Shown: piece by piece, positions 7,924 through 18,069 of the stretch
Numbering within the stretch: position 1 is the stretch's first letter
How the letters are laid out: each line of letters opens with the position of its first letter
NCBI GenBank assembly: GCA_002256395.1
Contig: NKJG01000001.1
Coordinates: 124,001 to 188,000, forward strand
DNA from: Bacteroidetes bacterium B1(2017)
GTDB taxonomy: Bacteria > Bacteroidota > Bacteroidia > UKL13-3
Direction of reading: 5' to 3'
Length of the DNA stretch: 64,000 bases
Translations under genes and position numbers: made by a program
Notes under the pieces: model-generated
Seen by the model: the letters and a program-made list of their open reading frames with translations, nothing else
Told to the model about the DNA's origin: nothing
Databases searched by the model: none

Positions 7924-10900
7924 ATGGAAAACATTGAGAAATATATCCCTAAGAACAAAATTCGCATTGTAACTGCTGCCAGTCTTTTTGATGGTCATGA
8001 TGCTGCCATTAACATTATGCGCAGAATTATTCAAGCAAGTGGTGCCGAGGTTATACATTTAGGTCATGATAGAAGCGCCGAAGAGGTAGTAAACACTGCC
8101 ATACAAGAAGATGCAAATGCCATAGCAATGACAAGCTACCAAGGCGGACACGTAGAGTATTTTAAATACATGCGCGATTTATTGGTAGAAAAAGGCTGTG
8201 AGCATATTCGTATTTTTGGCGGTGGTGGCGGAACCATTTTGCCAGAAGAAATTGCCGAATTACAAGCTTATGGAATTACACGTTTATACCATCCAGATGA
8301 TGGCCGCCATATGGGCCTGCAAGGAATGATAAACGATATGTTGGAGAAATGTGATTACGCCACAGGAACCAATTTAAATGGTGAAGTAAAACATTTAGCC
8401 GATAAAGATTTTAAATCAATAGCCCGCTTAATATCTGCTGCAGAAAATTTCCCAGATGAGTTTCATGCGGCCCAGCATCAAAAAGATTGGCATATTAGCA
8501 ACACTCCCGTTTTAGGTATTACCGGAACAGGTGGAGCGGGTAAATCATCTTTAGTGGATGAATTGGTAAGACGTTTTTTATTAGATTTTCCAGAAAAAAC
8601 AATTGCTATTATTTCTGTTGACCCAAGTAAACGCAAAACGGGTGGTGCACTTTTAGGTGATAGGATTAGAATGAACTCTATTAGGAACCCACGCGTGTAT
8701 ATGCGCTCATTGGCAACTAGACAGAGTAATTTGGCCCTAAGCAAATATGTAAAAGAAGCCGTTGATATTATTAAAGCAGCTAATTTTGATTTAATAATTT
8801 TAGAAACTTCTGGTATTGGACAAAGCGATACCGAAATTATAGAGCATAGTAATACTTCTTTATATGTAATGACACCAGAATACGGTGCTGCTACACAATT
8901 AGAGAAAATAGACATGCTTGATTTTGCCGATATTATTGCCATAAATAAGTTCGATAAAAAAGGAGCTTTAGATGCCTTGCGCGATGTAAAAAAACAATAT
9001 CAACGCAACCATCAATTATTTGACAAGAACCCTGATGACATGCCTGTATACGGCACCATAGCCTCGCAATTTAATGACCCAGGTATGAACCGATTATACA
9101 AATCGGTGATGGATAAAATTGTTGAAAAAACAGGGGCAGATTTACAATCGAAATATGTGATTAGTGAAGAGATGAGTGAAAAAATTTACATCATCCCACC
9201 TAGCCGCACACGATACTTATCTGAAATTTCGGAGAACAATAGAAACTACGATAAATGGGTGGCCAAACAAGCAGCTATTGCCGATAAACTTTTCGGCTTA
9301 AAATCGGCAATCGATACCATGAAGGAATCGAAATACGATGATAAGGACCGCTTGGTAAAAGCCTTAGACGAAACCTACCATACAGTTGCATTAGACCTTG
9401 ACCCAAGGAATAAAATTATTTTAGAAACATGGGAAGAGAAACTAAATCTTTATCGTAATGAGTATTATATTTTTAAGGTAAGAGACAAAGAAATTAAAAT
9501 TAAAACTCATTCCGAATCGCTTTCGCACTCGCAAATTCCAAAAGTGGCGGTGCCTAAGTTTAAAGGATGGGGCGATATTTTACGTTGGGCCTTAGAAGAA
9601 AATTTCCCAGGAGAGTTTCCTTATACTGCAGGTATATATCCGTTTAAACGCGAAGGCGAAGACCCAACACGTATGTTTGCTGGAGAAGGCGGACCAGAGC
9701 GAACCAATAAGCGTTTTCACTACGTTAGTTTAGGAATGCCTGCTGCACGTTTAAGTACTGCATTCGACTCTGTTACCTTGTATGGAAACGACCCCGACCA
9801 TAGACCAGATATTTATGGAAAAATTGGCAATTCGGGAGTAAGTGTTTGGAGTTTAGATGCTGCAAAAAAATTGTATTCTGGTTTTAATTTGGCCGATCCA
9901 AAAACATCGGTATCCATGACTATTAACGGACCAGCAGCAATTATATGTGCGTTTTTTATGAATGCCGCTATTGATCAACAATGCGAAATTTATATTAAAA
10001 AGAATGGCTTAGTAGAAGAGATTGACCAAAAGATAGAAGCTATATTTAAAGCCAAAGGAACTACCCGCCCAACTTATAATGAAACTATGCCAGAAGGAAA
10101 CGATGGCTTAGGTTTAATGCTATTAGGAGTAACAGGCGATATGGTTTTACCTGCAGATGTATATGCAAAAATTAAAGCCGATACCTTAAAGCAAGTAAGA
10201 GGCACGGTTCAGGCCGATATATTAAAAGAAGACCAAGCACAAAACACCTGTATTTTTAGCACAGAATTTAGCTTACGAGTAATGGGCGATGTGCAACAGT
10301 ATTTTATTAATGAAGGAGTACGTAATTTCTATTCGGTTTCTATTAGTGGTTACCATATTGCCGAAGCAGGCGCCAATCCAATTACCCAACTTGCCTTAAC
10401 ACTTTCAAATGGATTTACATTTGTTGAGTATTATTTAAGCAGAGGTATGGATATAAATGATTTTGCTCCAAACCTTTCTTTCTTCTTTTCTAATGGTATA
10501 GACCCAGAGTATTCTGTTATTGGTAGAGTATCGCGTAGAATTTGGGCCAAGGCCATGAAGTTAAAATATGGTGGCAACGAAAGAAGCCAAATGTTGAAGT
10601 ACCATATTCAAACTAGTGGAAGAAGCTTACATGCACAAGAAATAGATTTTAACGATATACGTACAACGCTTCAAGCCTTGTATGCTATCTATGATAATTG
10701 CAACTCTCTACATACAAATGCTTACGATGAAGCCATTACAACACCAACAGAAGAATCTGTGCGCAGGGCAATGGCTATTCAATTAATTATTAACCGCGAA
10801 TTAGGTTTAGCTAAAAACGAAAACCCATTACAAGGTTCATTTATAATTGAAGAACTGACCGATTTAGTTGAAGAAGCTGTATTAAGTGAGTTTGATAAAA

Positions 10901-11298
10901 TTACCGAACGTGGTGGTGTATTAGGTGCTATGGAAACTATGTACCAACGTACCAAAATACAAGAAGAAAGTTTGTATTACGAAACCTTAAAACATACAGG
11001 TGAGTTCCCTATTATTGGAGTAAATACATTCTTATCATCAAAAGGCTCACCAACGGTGTTACCTAAAGAAGTTATACGCTCAACTACCGAAGAAAAAGAG
11101 TACCAAATTACCATGCTAAATGAGTTGAAAAAAGGTAATGTAGAAAAAGGTGCTGAGTGTTTAAAGAGACTACAATATGTGGCCATTCACAATCAAAATA
11201 TTTTTGAAGAGTTGATGGAAACGGTTAAGTATTGCTCGTTAGGACAAATTACAGCTGCCTTGTTTGAGGTTGGCGGACAGTATAGAAGAAACATGTAA
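7924..11298 (+). CDS. icmF: Fused isobutyryl-CoA mutase IcmF
   Basis: Adenosylcobalamin-dependent carbon-skeleton mutase that interconverts isobutyryl-CoA and n-butyryl-CoA, with its own G-protein chaperone in the same chain. 1124 residues from the ATG at 7924; an upstream in-frame TTG at 7897 overlaps the promoter. Order of domains: B12-binding domain (residues 12-140, DGHD with the cobalt-ligand His25); MeaI-type GTPase (P-loop GTGGAGKSS at 201-209, NKFD 341-344); linker; TIM-barrel mutase domain from about 560. The substrate region reads [18 protein letters not shown], the IcmF pattern, not the methylmalonyl-CoA mutase pattern. Stands alone; no acyl-CoA dehydrogenase or B12 riboswitch is adjacent. 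A related activity such as isovaleryl/pivalyl-CoA mutation is possible. Confidence 0.93.
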   Translation: MENIEKYIPKNKIRIVTAASLFDGHDAAINIMRRIIQASGAEVIHLGHDRSAEEVVNTAIQEDANAIAMTSYQGGHVEYFKYMRDLLVEKGCEHIRIFGGGGGTILPEEIAELQAYGITRLYHPDDGRHMGLQGMINDMLEKCDYATGTNLNGEVKHLADKDFKSIARLISAAENFPDEFHAAQHQKDWHISNTPVLGITGTGGAGKSSLVDELVRRFLLDFPEKTIAIISVDPSKRKTGGALLGDRIRMNSIRNPRVYMRSLATRQSNLALSKYVKEAVDIIKAANFDLIILETSGIGQSDTEIIEHSNTSLYVMTPEYGAATQLEKIDMLDFADIIAINKFDKKGALDALRDVKKQYQRNHQLFDKNPDDMPVYGTIASQFNDPGMNRLYKSVMDKIVEKTGADLQSKYVISEEMSEKIYIIPPSRTRYLSEISENNRNYDKWVAKQAAIADKLFGLKSAIDTMKESKYDDKDRLVKALDETYHTVALDLDPRNKIILETWEEKLNLYRNEYYIFKVRDKEIKIKTHSESLSHSQIPKVAVPKFKGWGDILRWALEENFPGEFPYTAGIYPFKREGEDPTRMFAGEGGPERTNKRFHYVSLGMPAARLSTAFDSVTLYGNDPDHRPDIYGKIGNSGVSVWSLDAAKKLYSGFNLADPKTSVSMTINGPAAIICAFFMNAAIDQQCEIYIKKNGLVEEIDQKIEAIFKAKGTTRPTYNETMPEGNDGLGLMLLGVTGDMVLPADVYAKIKADTLKQVRGTVQADILKEDQAQNTCIFSTEFSLRVMGDVQQYFINEGVRNFYSVSISGYHIAEAGANPITQLALTLSNGFTFVEYYLSRGMDINDFAPNLSFFFSNGIDPEYSVIGRVSRRIWAKAMKLKYGGNERSQMLKYHIQTSGRSLHAQEIDFNDIRTTLQALYAIYDNCNSLHTNAYDEAITTPTEESVRRAMAIQLIINRELGLAKNENPLQGSFIIEELTDLVEEAVLSEFDKITERGGVLGAMETMYQRTKIQEESLYYETLKHTGEFPIIGVNTFLSSKGSPTVLPKEVIRSTTEEKEYQITMLNELKKGNVEKGAECLKRLQYVAIHNQNIFEELMETVKYCSLGQITAALFEVGGQYRRNM

Positions 11299-11303
11299 AA
11301 ACT

Positions 11304-11334
11304 AAAATGCGCAACAAAAAATGTTGCGCATTTT
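11304..11334 (+). terminator. Terminator after icmF
   Basis: AAAATGCGCAAC / GTTGCGCATTTT: perfect 12-bp stem with a 7-base A-rich loop, starting 5 bases after the icmF stop codon. The terminal A/T run is only four bases on each side. Confidence 0.8.
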
Positions 11335-11344
11335 ATAAAAATCC

Positions 11345-11373
11345 TTGACACTTTGAGTGCATTTCATATCTTG
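11345..11373 (+). promoter_or_regulatory. Possible promoter of the Omp28-type gene
   Basis: TTG at 11345-11347, a 19-base spacer, then TATCTTG at 11367-11373 (one T shorter than TAnnTTTG). The ATG follows 19 bases later. The spacing is right, the -7 box imperfect. Confidence 0.4.
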
Positions 11374-11392
11374 TATTAAATTTTAATACCAT

Positions 11393-12250
11393 ATGAAAAA
11401 ACTCTCACGCATTTTAATTTTCTTAATGGCTCTTTCGCTTACACAAACTAGTTGTAAGAAAGAAGAAAGTGCAAGTACCGACAACAATACCCAAAACAAT
11501 AATGGGTTTGCTACTATTCCAAGTGCTTTTACTAAAAAAGCATTAGTAGAAGAATATACTGGAGAGTGGTGTGTTAACTGCCCAGATGGAGTAACCTATT
11601 TAAAAAACATTTCAGCTAAATATCCTACACAAACGATAATAGCTGGTGTGCACCAAGGAGATTGGTTAGAAATATCTCAGTTGAATACACTAAGCACTCA
11701 CCTAGGTGGTATTGGTGGTTATCCAAGAGCTTCCATTAATAGAGTTCCAGCTCAAGCAACTACAAATGGTCAAGATGGAATGGTTGTTTATAGCCGTGGT
11801 AATTGGGAAACCAATGTAGCTCGTTTAATTGATGCAAGTACAACTAAAACTGGTAAAACAGGATTGGCTATTGAAAGTAGTTTAAGTGGTGATAATTTAA
11901 ACATTAAAGTTCATTGCGGATTTACTGCAAACGAAACTCGCAAAACATATTTAACGGTCTATATTTTAGAAAATGAGATTACTGCCATCAACCAAATTGG
12001 TGCAACTACTTCTCCTTATGTGCACGAGCATGTATTACGCAAGGTTGTTACTGCTGGCACTGGTGATGCTATTGATATGACCAAAGGAAATTATGTCATG
12101 AAAGAATTTAAAGACATAAATATCTCTGCTTACAATAAAGCAAATGTTGAAGTGGTAGCATTTATTAATGTAATTGGTTCAACAAGTACCACCCACGAAG
12201 TATTAAACGTACAAAAAGTAAAAGCTGGCGAAACAAAAAGTTACGACTAG
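11393..12250 (+). CDS. Omp28-related lipoprotein with thioredoxin-like fold
   Basis: 285 residues. Signal peptide ending in QTSC, a relaxed Bacteroidota lipobox, then a Ser/Thr/Asn-rich linker, so it is probably anchored in the outer membrane. The central VEEYTGEWCVNCPDG is the thioredoxin-like CxxC signature of the Omp28 family, followed by the GIGGYPRASINR cis-Pro region. The C-terminal half is beta-rich (LNIKVHCGF, VEVVAFINV). Omp28 proteins were first described as an adhesin and surface antigen; the biochemical role is not established. Single transcription unit between two terminators. Confidence 0.8.
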   Translation: MKKLSRILIFLMALSLTQTSCKKEESASTDNNTQNNNGFATIPSAFTKKALVEEYTGEWCVNCPDGVTYLKNISAKYPTQTIIAGVHQGDWLEISQLNTLSTHLGGIGGYPRASINRVPAQATTNGQDGMVVYSRGNWETNVARLIDASTTKTGKTGLAIESSLSGDNLNIKVHCGFTANETRKTYLTVYILENEITAINQIGATTSPYVHEHVLRKVVTAGTGDAIDMTKGNYVMKEFKDINISAYNKANVEVVAFINVIGSTSTTHEVLNVQKVKAGETKSYD

Positions 12251-12273
12251 TTAAGAATATTCAATTTTAGAAG

Positions 12274-12307
12274 AAGCTGTCTCGTTCATTCGAGGCAGCT
12301 TTTTTTG
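12274..12307 (+). terminator. Terminator after the Omp28-type gene
   Basis: AAGCTGTCTCG / CGAGGCAGCTT stem with one G-T pair and a 6-base loop, then a run of seven T. It lies 23 bases after the stop codon. Confidence 0.88.
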
Positions 12308-12376
12308 GTTCGACAGGCTCACCAACCTTGTATGTCTTTATTAAAATTGGTACCAAGGTCCCTGAGCTTGTCGAAG
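12307..12376. repeat. Inverted repeat TTCGACAGGCTCA ... TGAGCTTGTCGAA
   Basis: Thirteen-base arms (12309-12321 and 12363-12375, one mismatch) with inner arms ACCTTG (12325-12330) and CAAGGT (12354-12359). The element fills the gap between a terminator and the stop codon of the next, convergent gene. The same TTCGACA-G/A-GCTCA word is, from memory, a very common intergenic palindrome in unrelated bacteria. It could fold as a long hairpin in RNA from either strand. Confidence 0.75.
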
Positions 12377-12383
12377 GGAGCAA

Positions 12384-12842
12384 CTACTTCCTTCTACTAT
12401 CTGCTAGTCGAATTATCTTCCAATCGCTATTTATATAGGCAAAGGTAAATACATCCACGCCTGTATGGGATACTTTGCCGTTTAGTATAAATGTATACTC
12501 ACACCAAGCAACGGCAATAAGACCATCTTGATGCACGGTAGTTTTATCGATGCGTTCTTGAAATTTAAGAGTGGTAGGAATATTTGCCACGCTAGTTAAA
12601 AATGAGTCTAAAACTTCGGCTTCAAAAACGCTTTTTCCTTCTTTGTTCTTATGAATACTTTCTAGGCTTGGATTTCCATAAAAAAACGAACGCATTTGCG
12701 CGCTGTCTCTTTTGGCCATGGCATCAAAAAACTGAGTAACTTTAGTTGAAAGAATTTTTTCGCTCGTATCCTGAGCCCGCAGCTGAGTTTGGTTCAGCAT
12801 AAAGCCAATAAAAAAACTAGCTGCAAGAACTACTCTTTTCAT
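12384..12842 (-). CDS. Exported NTF2/SnoaL-like protein
   Basis: 152 residues. Signal peptide cleaved near LRAQ|D, then a compact alpha+beta domain of the NTF2-like type (DUF4440/SnoaL group): an N-terminal helix TQFFDAMAKRDSAQMRSFF, then strands ending HTGVDVFTFAYINSDWKIIRLADSRRK. These folds bind small hydrophobic ligands or act as accessory domains; no active-site set can be assigned. Its ATG overlaps the TGA of the upstream histidine kinase gene (ATGA), so it is translationally coupled to it and may be a periplasmic partner of that sensor (inference). Confidence 0.65.
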   Translation of the reverse strand: MKRVVLAASFFIGFMLNQTQLRAQDTSEKILSTKVTQFFDAMAKRDSAQMRSFFYGNPSLESIHKNKEGKSVFEAEVLDSFLTSVANIPTTLKFQERIDKTTVHQDGLIAVAWCEYTFILNGKVSHTGVDVFTFAYINSDWKIIRLADSRRK

Positions 12843-15385
12843 GGTGTAAACCTACCTCCACCATTTGTATTATACAATGCATAACCTAAACGTTCTCTTA
12901 GATCATCGGGGTTAAATGGTTTAAAGATATAATCGTTCATACCCACTTCATATACACGTTGGCGGAATTGCATTTCATTCTCGGCAGTAAGCGCAATAAT
13001 TGGAACATTCCTTTTTCGCTCGTCTGTCATTTTACGAATTATTTTAGTTGCTTCAATACCATCCATTTCAGGCATATGAATATCCATTAAAATGGCATCG
13101 AAGTTAGATTCTTGTAATCTATTTACTCCCTCCCTACCATTTAAGGCAATTTCTGTTACCACGCCCCATTTTTGCAAGAACTGGCGAATAACCATAATAT
13201 TCATCATATTATCTTCTACCACCAATACACGTTTTCCTTTTATAGAATCTTCGAAGGATGCTGTACGTGAGCTTTTTCCAATTGAGGCATTTCTACTTAC
13301 CTCAAAATTTATGGTAAAATAAAAACGAGAGCCTTTTCCAACAACACTTTCAAGCTGTAATTTGCTATTCAAATTTTCTAAGATTCGTTTGCAAATAGAC
13401 AATCCTAATCCAGTGCCACCAAATTTACGAGTGGTATTAGAATCGGCTTGGGTAAAACTTTGAAAAATTTGTGACTGTTTTGAGCTTGGAATACCTATAC
13501 CCGAATCGGAAACAGAGAAATGTATTAAGGCATGGTTAATAGTGGTAAGCTGAACCGATAAATCTATTTTAACATACCCCGAATCGGTGAACTTTATAGC
13601 ATTATTTACCAGGTTTATCAAGAGCTGATTGATGCGCAATGGATCGCCTTTTAGCACACTTGGAATTTTTTCGTCGAAGTTAATAAGTAACTCAACATTC
13701 TTTTCCATTGCCTTAATTGAAAACAAATCTTTTACATCAAATACTAAACTTCTAAGATTAAAATCTATATTTTCTAATTGCAATTTACCCGCTTCAAGCT
13801 TACTAAAATCAAGAATATTATTAACCAATTGCAATAAGTTTTCGCTACTAATTTTTAGGATGTTTAGGTTATCCATTTGATCTGGTTTTGGATTTCCTAA
13901 TTGCAATAAATTAGCAACACCTATAATTGCATTTAATGGTGTACGTATCTCGTGACTGATGGTTGAAATAAACTGAGATTTAATATTGGCGGCTTCCTCG
14001 GCAGCTTCTTTAGCTTGAACAATTTCTATGTTCTTTACTTGAAGAATTTTATTTTGAACCTCTATTTTACGCTGTTTAATTTGAAGATGTTTGAAGGCTT
14101 TTCTAACCCTCACCAAATAAAAAATCAAAAAAGCAATTACCAAACCTGATATTAAAACTCCTAAGAAAAACAACCATGATTTCATAGATGTTTTCTCTTC
14201 TTCGGTGCGAACTTCCAAGTTTACTTTTTCCTTTTCTAAATCCTGAAAATCGGATTCTAAATCACTTAAAACCTGCGTGTTTTCGGCACTTGAAAGACTA
14301 TCTTGTAAATCGCCACGAATACTTCTATAATAATATGCCTTTTGATAATCACCTTTGGAAATCATTAAATCGCCATAAATTTTATAGGATTCTATCAGGC
14401 TAGGTATGTCTGAAGTACTTTTTGCATCTTTTATTGCCAAATTCAAATAGTATATGGCTGAGTCGGGCTTCTTTGTAAGAGAATAAACACTAGCAATGTT
14501 ATTATAGGTATTGGATAAGCCTGTATAGTCGCCAATAGACATTTTAGCCTTAATGGCCATAAACAAAAATCGTTTGGCCTCTGCGTAATCACCTAAATCG
14601 GTTTTGATTACTCCTAAATTATTATACGAAAGACATAGGTTTTCGGTAATGTTTTGTCTTTTATCTATTTCATAAACAAGTTCAAAATAGTGAAGGGCCT
14701 TTTCTGCTTGCTTTTCTTCTTGATAACAAATGGCCAAATTATTATAAGCATTAGCTAAAATATTTTCATCTTTTAGCTCCTTACCAATTTCCATGGCCTG
14801 GTTAAAGAAATAAATGGCACCAGCATAGTTCTTTTTGAACTGATGAATTAAGCCAATATTATTCTTTTCGTTGGCAATTCCTTCTGTATCATTTAGCTTT
14901 TGAAATTTAAAAAGGGCCTTGTAATAACAATTTATCGCTAATTTATATTTTCCCTGGCGTTCGTAATAAATACCCAATTTATTAATGGTTTGGGCAGCCA
15001 TATTCGACAATTCGGCCAATTCAAAATTTCTTTCTGCTTCCAAAAGAATGTAACTAACACTATCTGGACCTAAATTGGTATTAAACGTTTCGAATAAAAG
15101 GAGGTTAATCTTGGCAATCCCTTCTGGATAATTTATCGCACGTGCTAATTGCTGAGCCTTATAAATATTCGTAATTAAGTCTTCAGATTGTGATTTAGCC
15201 TGTATAAAGGAAATGGAATATAAGGCATCCACCCTTTGTTTATCATTAGAACTAGTTTTTACGATGGCTTCAAGGCTATCTATACTTTTGGCATCATTAG
15301 AATAGCCGGTAAAAGAAAGTGCGAGACAAAACAGCAGCACCATCCATTGCTTAACCAAAATCCTTTTTGTGTTTATCCTTTGCAA
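12839..15385 (-). CDS. TPR-containing hybrid sensor histidine kinase
   Basis: 848 residues. N-terminal signal sequence, periplasmic TPR repeats (about 60-360, several NNLG/NNIG units), one membrane helix (404-426), coiled coil (430-468), HisKA with phospho-acceptor His478 (STISHEIRTPLN), HATPase with N box NLVNNAIKF, DSGIGIP and GGTGLGL, then a receiver domain with Asp768 (LMDIHMP), acidic pair E724/D725 and Lys822. All catalytic residues are present. The phosphorelay presumably ends in a regulator elsewhere. The start is a TTG at 15385; the ATG at 15343 is an alternative but would remove the basic residues before the signal helix. Divergent from pdxJ. Confidence 0.92.
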   Translation of the reverse strand: MQRINTKRILVKQWMVLLFCLALSFTGYSNDAKSIDSLEAIVKTSSNDKQRVDALYSISFIQAKSQSEDLITNIYKAQQLARAINYPEGIAKINLLLFETFNTNLGPDSVSYILLEAERNFELAELSNMAAQTINKLGIYYERQGKYKLAINCYYKALFKFQKLNDTEGIANEKNNIGLIHQFKKNYAGAIYFFNQAMEIGKELKDENILANAYNNLAICYQEEKQAEKALHYFELVYEIDKRQNITENLCLSYNNLGVIKTDLGDYAEAKRFLFMAIKAKMSIGDYTGLSNTYNNIASVYSLTKKPDSAIYYLNLAIKDAKSTSDIPSLIESYKIYGDLMISKGDYQKAYYYRSIRGDLQDSLSSAENTQVLSDLESDFQDLEKEKVNLEVRTEEEKTSMKSWLFFLGVLISGLVIAFLIFYLVRVRKAFKHLQIKQRKIEVQNKILQVKNIEIVQAKEAAEEAANIKSQFISTISHEIRTPLNAIIGVANLLQLGNPKPDQMDNLNILKISSENLLQLVNNILDFSKLEAGKLQLENIDFNLRSLVFDVKDLFSIKAMEKNVELLINFDEKIPSVLKGDPLRINQLLINLVNNAIKFTDSGYVKIDLSVQLTTINHALIHFSVSDSGIGIPSSKQSQIFQSFTQADSNTTRKFGGTGLGLSICKRILENLNSKLQLESVVGKGSRFYFTINFEVSRNASIGKSSRTASFEDSIKGKRVLVVEDNMMNIMVIRQFLQKWGVVTEIALNGREGVNRLQESNFDAILMDIHMPEMDGIEATKIIRKMTDERKRNVPIIALTAENEMQFRQRVYEVGMNDYIFKPFNPDDLRERLGYALYNTNGGGRFTP

Positions 15386-15408
15386 ATTACTGAGAATACT
15401 TAATTTTG
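15379..15408 (+). promoter_or_regulatory. pdxJ promoter
   Basis: TTTG at 15379-15382, an 18-base spacer, then TAATTTTG at 15401-15408: both elements of the Bacteroidota sigma-A promoter. The pdxJ ATG follows 21 bases after the box. The -33 element overlaps the first codons of the divergent histidine kinase gene. Confidence 0.65.
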
Positions 15409-15429
15409 TTGGGCTTAAACATTATTTTC

Positions 15430-16155
15430 ATGGCTAAATTATCGGTAAACATAAATAAACTTGCGCTTATTCGCAATTCTAGAGGAGGAAATAATCCAGA
15501 TTTAATAAAATCGGCTTTAGATTGTGAACTTTTTGGCGCCGATGGAATAACAGTTCACCCTCGTCCAGACGAACGCCATATCAGATATTCAGACACTTAC
15601 GAGTTAAAAAAAATCCTACATACAGAATTCAATATAGAAGGCAACCCAAAGGAACAAAAATTTATTGATTTAGTTCTAGCCACAAATCCTCATCAAGTTA
15701 CTCTTGTGCCAGATGCCAGCAATCAGCTAACCAGCGACCATGGTTGGGATACGGTGGGTGAAAAAAACTATTTAAAGAATATCCTTCAAGTGTTCAAATC
15801 AAAAGGAATCCGGACAAGTTTATTTGTTGACCCAATTGAGGCAATGGTTGAAGGAGCGAAAGAGTGCGGTGCAGATAGAATTGAACTTTATACAGAATCG
15901 TATGCAGCGAAGTTTTCAGAAAATAAAACAATGGCCATTTTACCTTATGTAAAAGCCGCTCAACTAGCTAATCAAATAGGTTTAGGAATAAATGCTGGCC
16001 ACGACTTAAACAAAGAAAACCTTAGCTATTTTGCAAAAAGTATAGAAGGATTATTGGAGGTTTCGATAGGGCATGCGCTAATATGCGATGCCATTTACCT
16101 TGGCTTAGAAAATACGATTCAGATTTATAAGCGTTGCTTAAAAGAAACTATTTAA
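15430..16155 (+). CDS. pdxJ: Pyridoxine 5'-phosphate synthase
   Basis: Last step of the DXP-dependent vitamin B6 pathway: condenses 1-deoxy-xylulose 5-phosphate with aminoacetone 3-phosphate to pyridoxine 5'-phosphate. 241 residues from ATG 15430, normal length. Landmarks in order: LSVNINKLALIRNSRGG, DGITVHPRPDERHI, EFNIEGNP, QVTLVPD, SLFVDP, ADRIELYTE, GINAGHDLN, EVSIGHALI. The upstream TTG at 15406 overlaps the promoter box. Its 3' end overlaps the convergent purA by 8 bases. The product would feed PdxH at 24610, also in this window. Confidence 0.96.
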   Translation: MAKLSVNINKLALIRNSRGGNNPDLIKSALDCELFGADGITVHPRPDERHIRYSDTYELKKILHTEFNIEGNPKEQKFIDLVLATNPHQVTLVPDASNQLTSDHGWDTVGEKNYLKNILQVFKSKGIRTSLFVDPIEAMVEGAKECGADRIELYTESYAAKFSENKTMAILPYVKAAQLANQIGLGINAGHDLNKENLSYFAKSIEGLLEVSIGHALICDAIYLGLENTIQIYKRCLKETI

Positions 16156-17413
16156 TAATCGTTTCTTCTCTATCTGGACCAACAGAAATCATGCTTACAG
16201 GAACTTGAATTTGTTGTTCAACATAATCCATGTAAGTTTTAAATGTTTCTGGCAATTCAGCATATTGTTTTATCGCACTCAAGTTACCCGTCCAACCAGC
16301 AAATGATTTGTAAAGAGGCTTAATACGCTCATCCATCATATTAAATGGTAACTCAGTAGTGACAGTTCCACCAATATCATACGAATCGCACACTTCAACG
16401 GTTTCAAAACCACTTAACACGTCGCTTTTAGTACAAATTAAATCGGTAACACCATTTAGCATAATGGCATATTTTAGAGTAGGCAAATCTAACCAACCCG
16501 TTCTCCTTGGGCGTCCAGTTGTTGCACCAAACTCATGACCTAATTTACGAAGCAATTCGCCTGTTTCATTTTCCTGTTCAGTTGGAAAAGGACCATTACC
16601 TACCCGAGTACAATAGGCTTTAAAAATACCGTACACTTTATTGATTTTTTGAGGAGCTATTCCCAAACCGCTACAAGCACCGCCAGTTATAGTATTAGAG
16701 CTAGTAACAAATGGGTATGAACCAAAATCAATATCTAATAAAGTACCTTGAGCACCTTCGGCCAATACTTTTTTACCTTGGCTAATTAAATGGTTAACGT
16801 AGTATTCTGTATTTACAATTTTGAATTGTTTTAAATATTCAACAGCTTCATAAAAAGCAGGCTCATGATCGGCCAAATTGTATTCGTAGTTTAATGAATC
16901 GAGCAATTTTTTATGATTGCTAACCGCAGTATCGTATTTGCTTTTAAAATTGGGGCTAATTAAATCTCCAATTCTTAATCCACTTCTACCAATTTTATCT
17001 TGGTATGTTGGGCTAATACCTCTAAGGGTTGAACCAACTTTATGAACTCCTTTGTAGGCTTCACTAGCAGCATCAACCAATCTATGTGTAGGCAAAATAA
17101 CATGGGCCTTTTCTGAAATATATAAATTTTTGCGAATGTCAACTCCCGTAGTTTCGGCCTTTTCAATTTCTTTCTTTAATTGAACTGGATCAACCACTAC
17201 ACCATTACCAATAATATTGATACAATGTTCATGAAAAATTCCAGAAGGAATTGTGTTCAACACATATTTATTACCGCCAAACTCTAGAGAATGGCCAGCA
17301 TTAGGCCCACCTTGAAAGCGAGCTACTACATCATATTTTGGGGTAAGTACATCAACAATCTTTCCTTTACCTTCATCACCCCATTGCAATCCTAAAACTA
17401 CATCAACCTTCAT
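16148..17413 (-). CDS. purA: Adenylosuccinate synthetase
   Basis: Makes adenylosuccinate from IMP, aspartate and GTP in AMP biosynthesis. 421 residues. The N-terminal WGDEGKGK (residues 11-18) contains the GTP loop and catalytic Asp13; GGPNAGH holds the catalytic His; later GPFPTE, TGRPRRTGWLD and a C-terminal nucleotide-binding segment. Follows the Fur-type regulator gene by 13 bases on the same strand, so the two form an operon. Overlaps pdxJ tail to tail. Confidence 0.96.
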   Translation of the reverse strand: MKVDVVLGLQWGDEGKGKIVDVLTPKYDVVARFQGGPNAGHSLEFGGNKYVLNTIPSGIFHEHCINIIGNGVVVDPVQLKKEIEKAETTGVDIRKNLYISEKAHVILPTHRLVDAASEAYKGVHKVGSTLRGISPTYQDKIGRSGLRIGDLISPNFKSKYDTAVSNHKKLLDSLNYEYNLADHEPAFYEAVEYLKQFKIVNTEYYVNHLISQGKKVLAEGAQGTLLDIDFGSYPFVTSSNTITGGACSGLGIAPQKINKVYGIFKAYCTRVGNGPFPTEQENETGELLRKLGHEFGATTGRPRRTGWLDLPTLKYAIMLNGVTDLICTKSDVLSGFETVEVCDSYDIGGTVTTELPFNMMDERIKPLYKSFAGWTGNLSAIKQYAELPETFKTYMDYVEQQIQVPVSMISVGPDREETIIK

Positions 17414-17426
17414 ATTTCTAAAACTC

Positions 17427-17921
17427 CTATTTAACTAATTTTTTGCACGATAAACAATGTTGCGAAGCATCCAACATAGGATCACCAAACAAATACAAAG
17501 AATGATTTGTAATGGTAAACTGCATGAGCTCACCCATGGTAGTTTTTATTTGTTGAATGCGTGGGTCGCAAAACTCTAACACCTCATTGCAAGAATTGCA
17601 AATTAAGTGATCGTGTTGTCTGAACCCATATGCACGCTCATACCTGGAGATGTTTCTACCAAATTGATGTTTGATTACCAAACCGCAATCAAGTAGTAAA
17701 TCTAAGGTATTGTAAACCGTAGCCCTACTCACTCTATAATTCCTGTTTTTCATGTGTTCAAACAGGGTTTCAACGTCAAAATGCTCTTTGTTAGAGTAAA
17801 TCTCGTCGAGTATAGCAAAGCGCTCGGGGGTTTTCCTTTGTTGGTTATTTTCTAGGTACTCAACAAATTTGTGTTTAACCTCCGCTTTTAATTTTTCAGC
17901 ATTGTGAACTTCAACAGACAT
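17427..17921 (-). CDS. Fur-family metalloregulator
   Basis: 164-residue DNA-binding repressor of the Fur/PerR/Zur superfamily. The N-terminal winged helix (RKTPERFAILDEIY ... VSRATVYNTLDLL) is followed by the metal-binding dimer domain with HDHLIC (His103, His105), CNSC (108/111) and CLSC (156/159); the two CxxC pairs would hold a structural zinc. I cannot decide between iron, peroxide, zinc or manganese sensing. Co-transcribed with purA, unusual for a Fur protein, although the link may be only transcriptional. Confidence 0.88.
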   Translation of the reverse strand: MSVEVHNAEKLKAEVKHKFVEYLENNQQRKTPERFAILDEIYSNKEHFDVETLFEHMKNRNYRVSRATVYNTLDLLLDCGLVIKHQFGRNISRYERAYGFRQHDHLICNSCNEVLEFCDPRIQQIKTTMGELMQFTITNHSLYLFGDPMLDASQHCLSCKKLVK

Positions 17922-17939
17922 TTTAACGCATTAAGGGCT

Positions 17940-17947
17940 CAAAGTTA
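17940..17947 (-). promoter_or_regulatory. TAnnTTTG -7 box of the fur-type/purA operon
   Basis: TAACTTTG on the minus strand, 18 bases before the ATG. No clear -33 TTG. I saw no obvious palindromic Fur box around it. Confidence 0.45.
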
Positions 17948-18069
17948 ACATAATCCATCTTAGTTCCCTCATTCGGGTAAATCGTGTTGAAAGAAATTCT
18001 TAGCACCCCATGTATCACAAACCAAAAATCTGAAAATCAAGTATCTAATTTTAAATCTAAGACTTAGGA

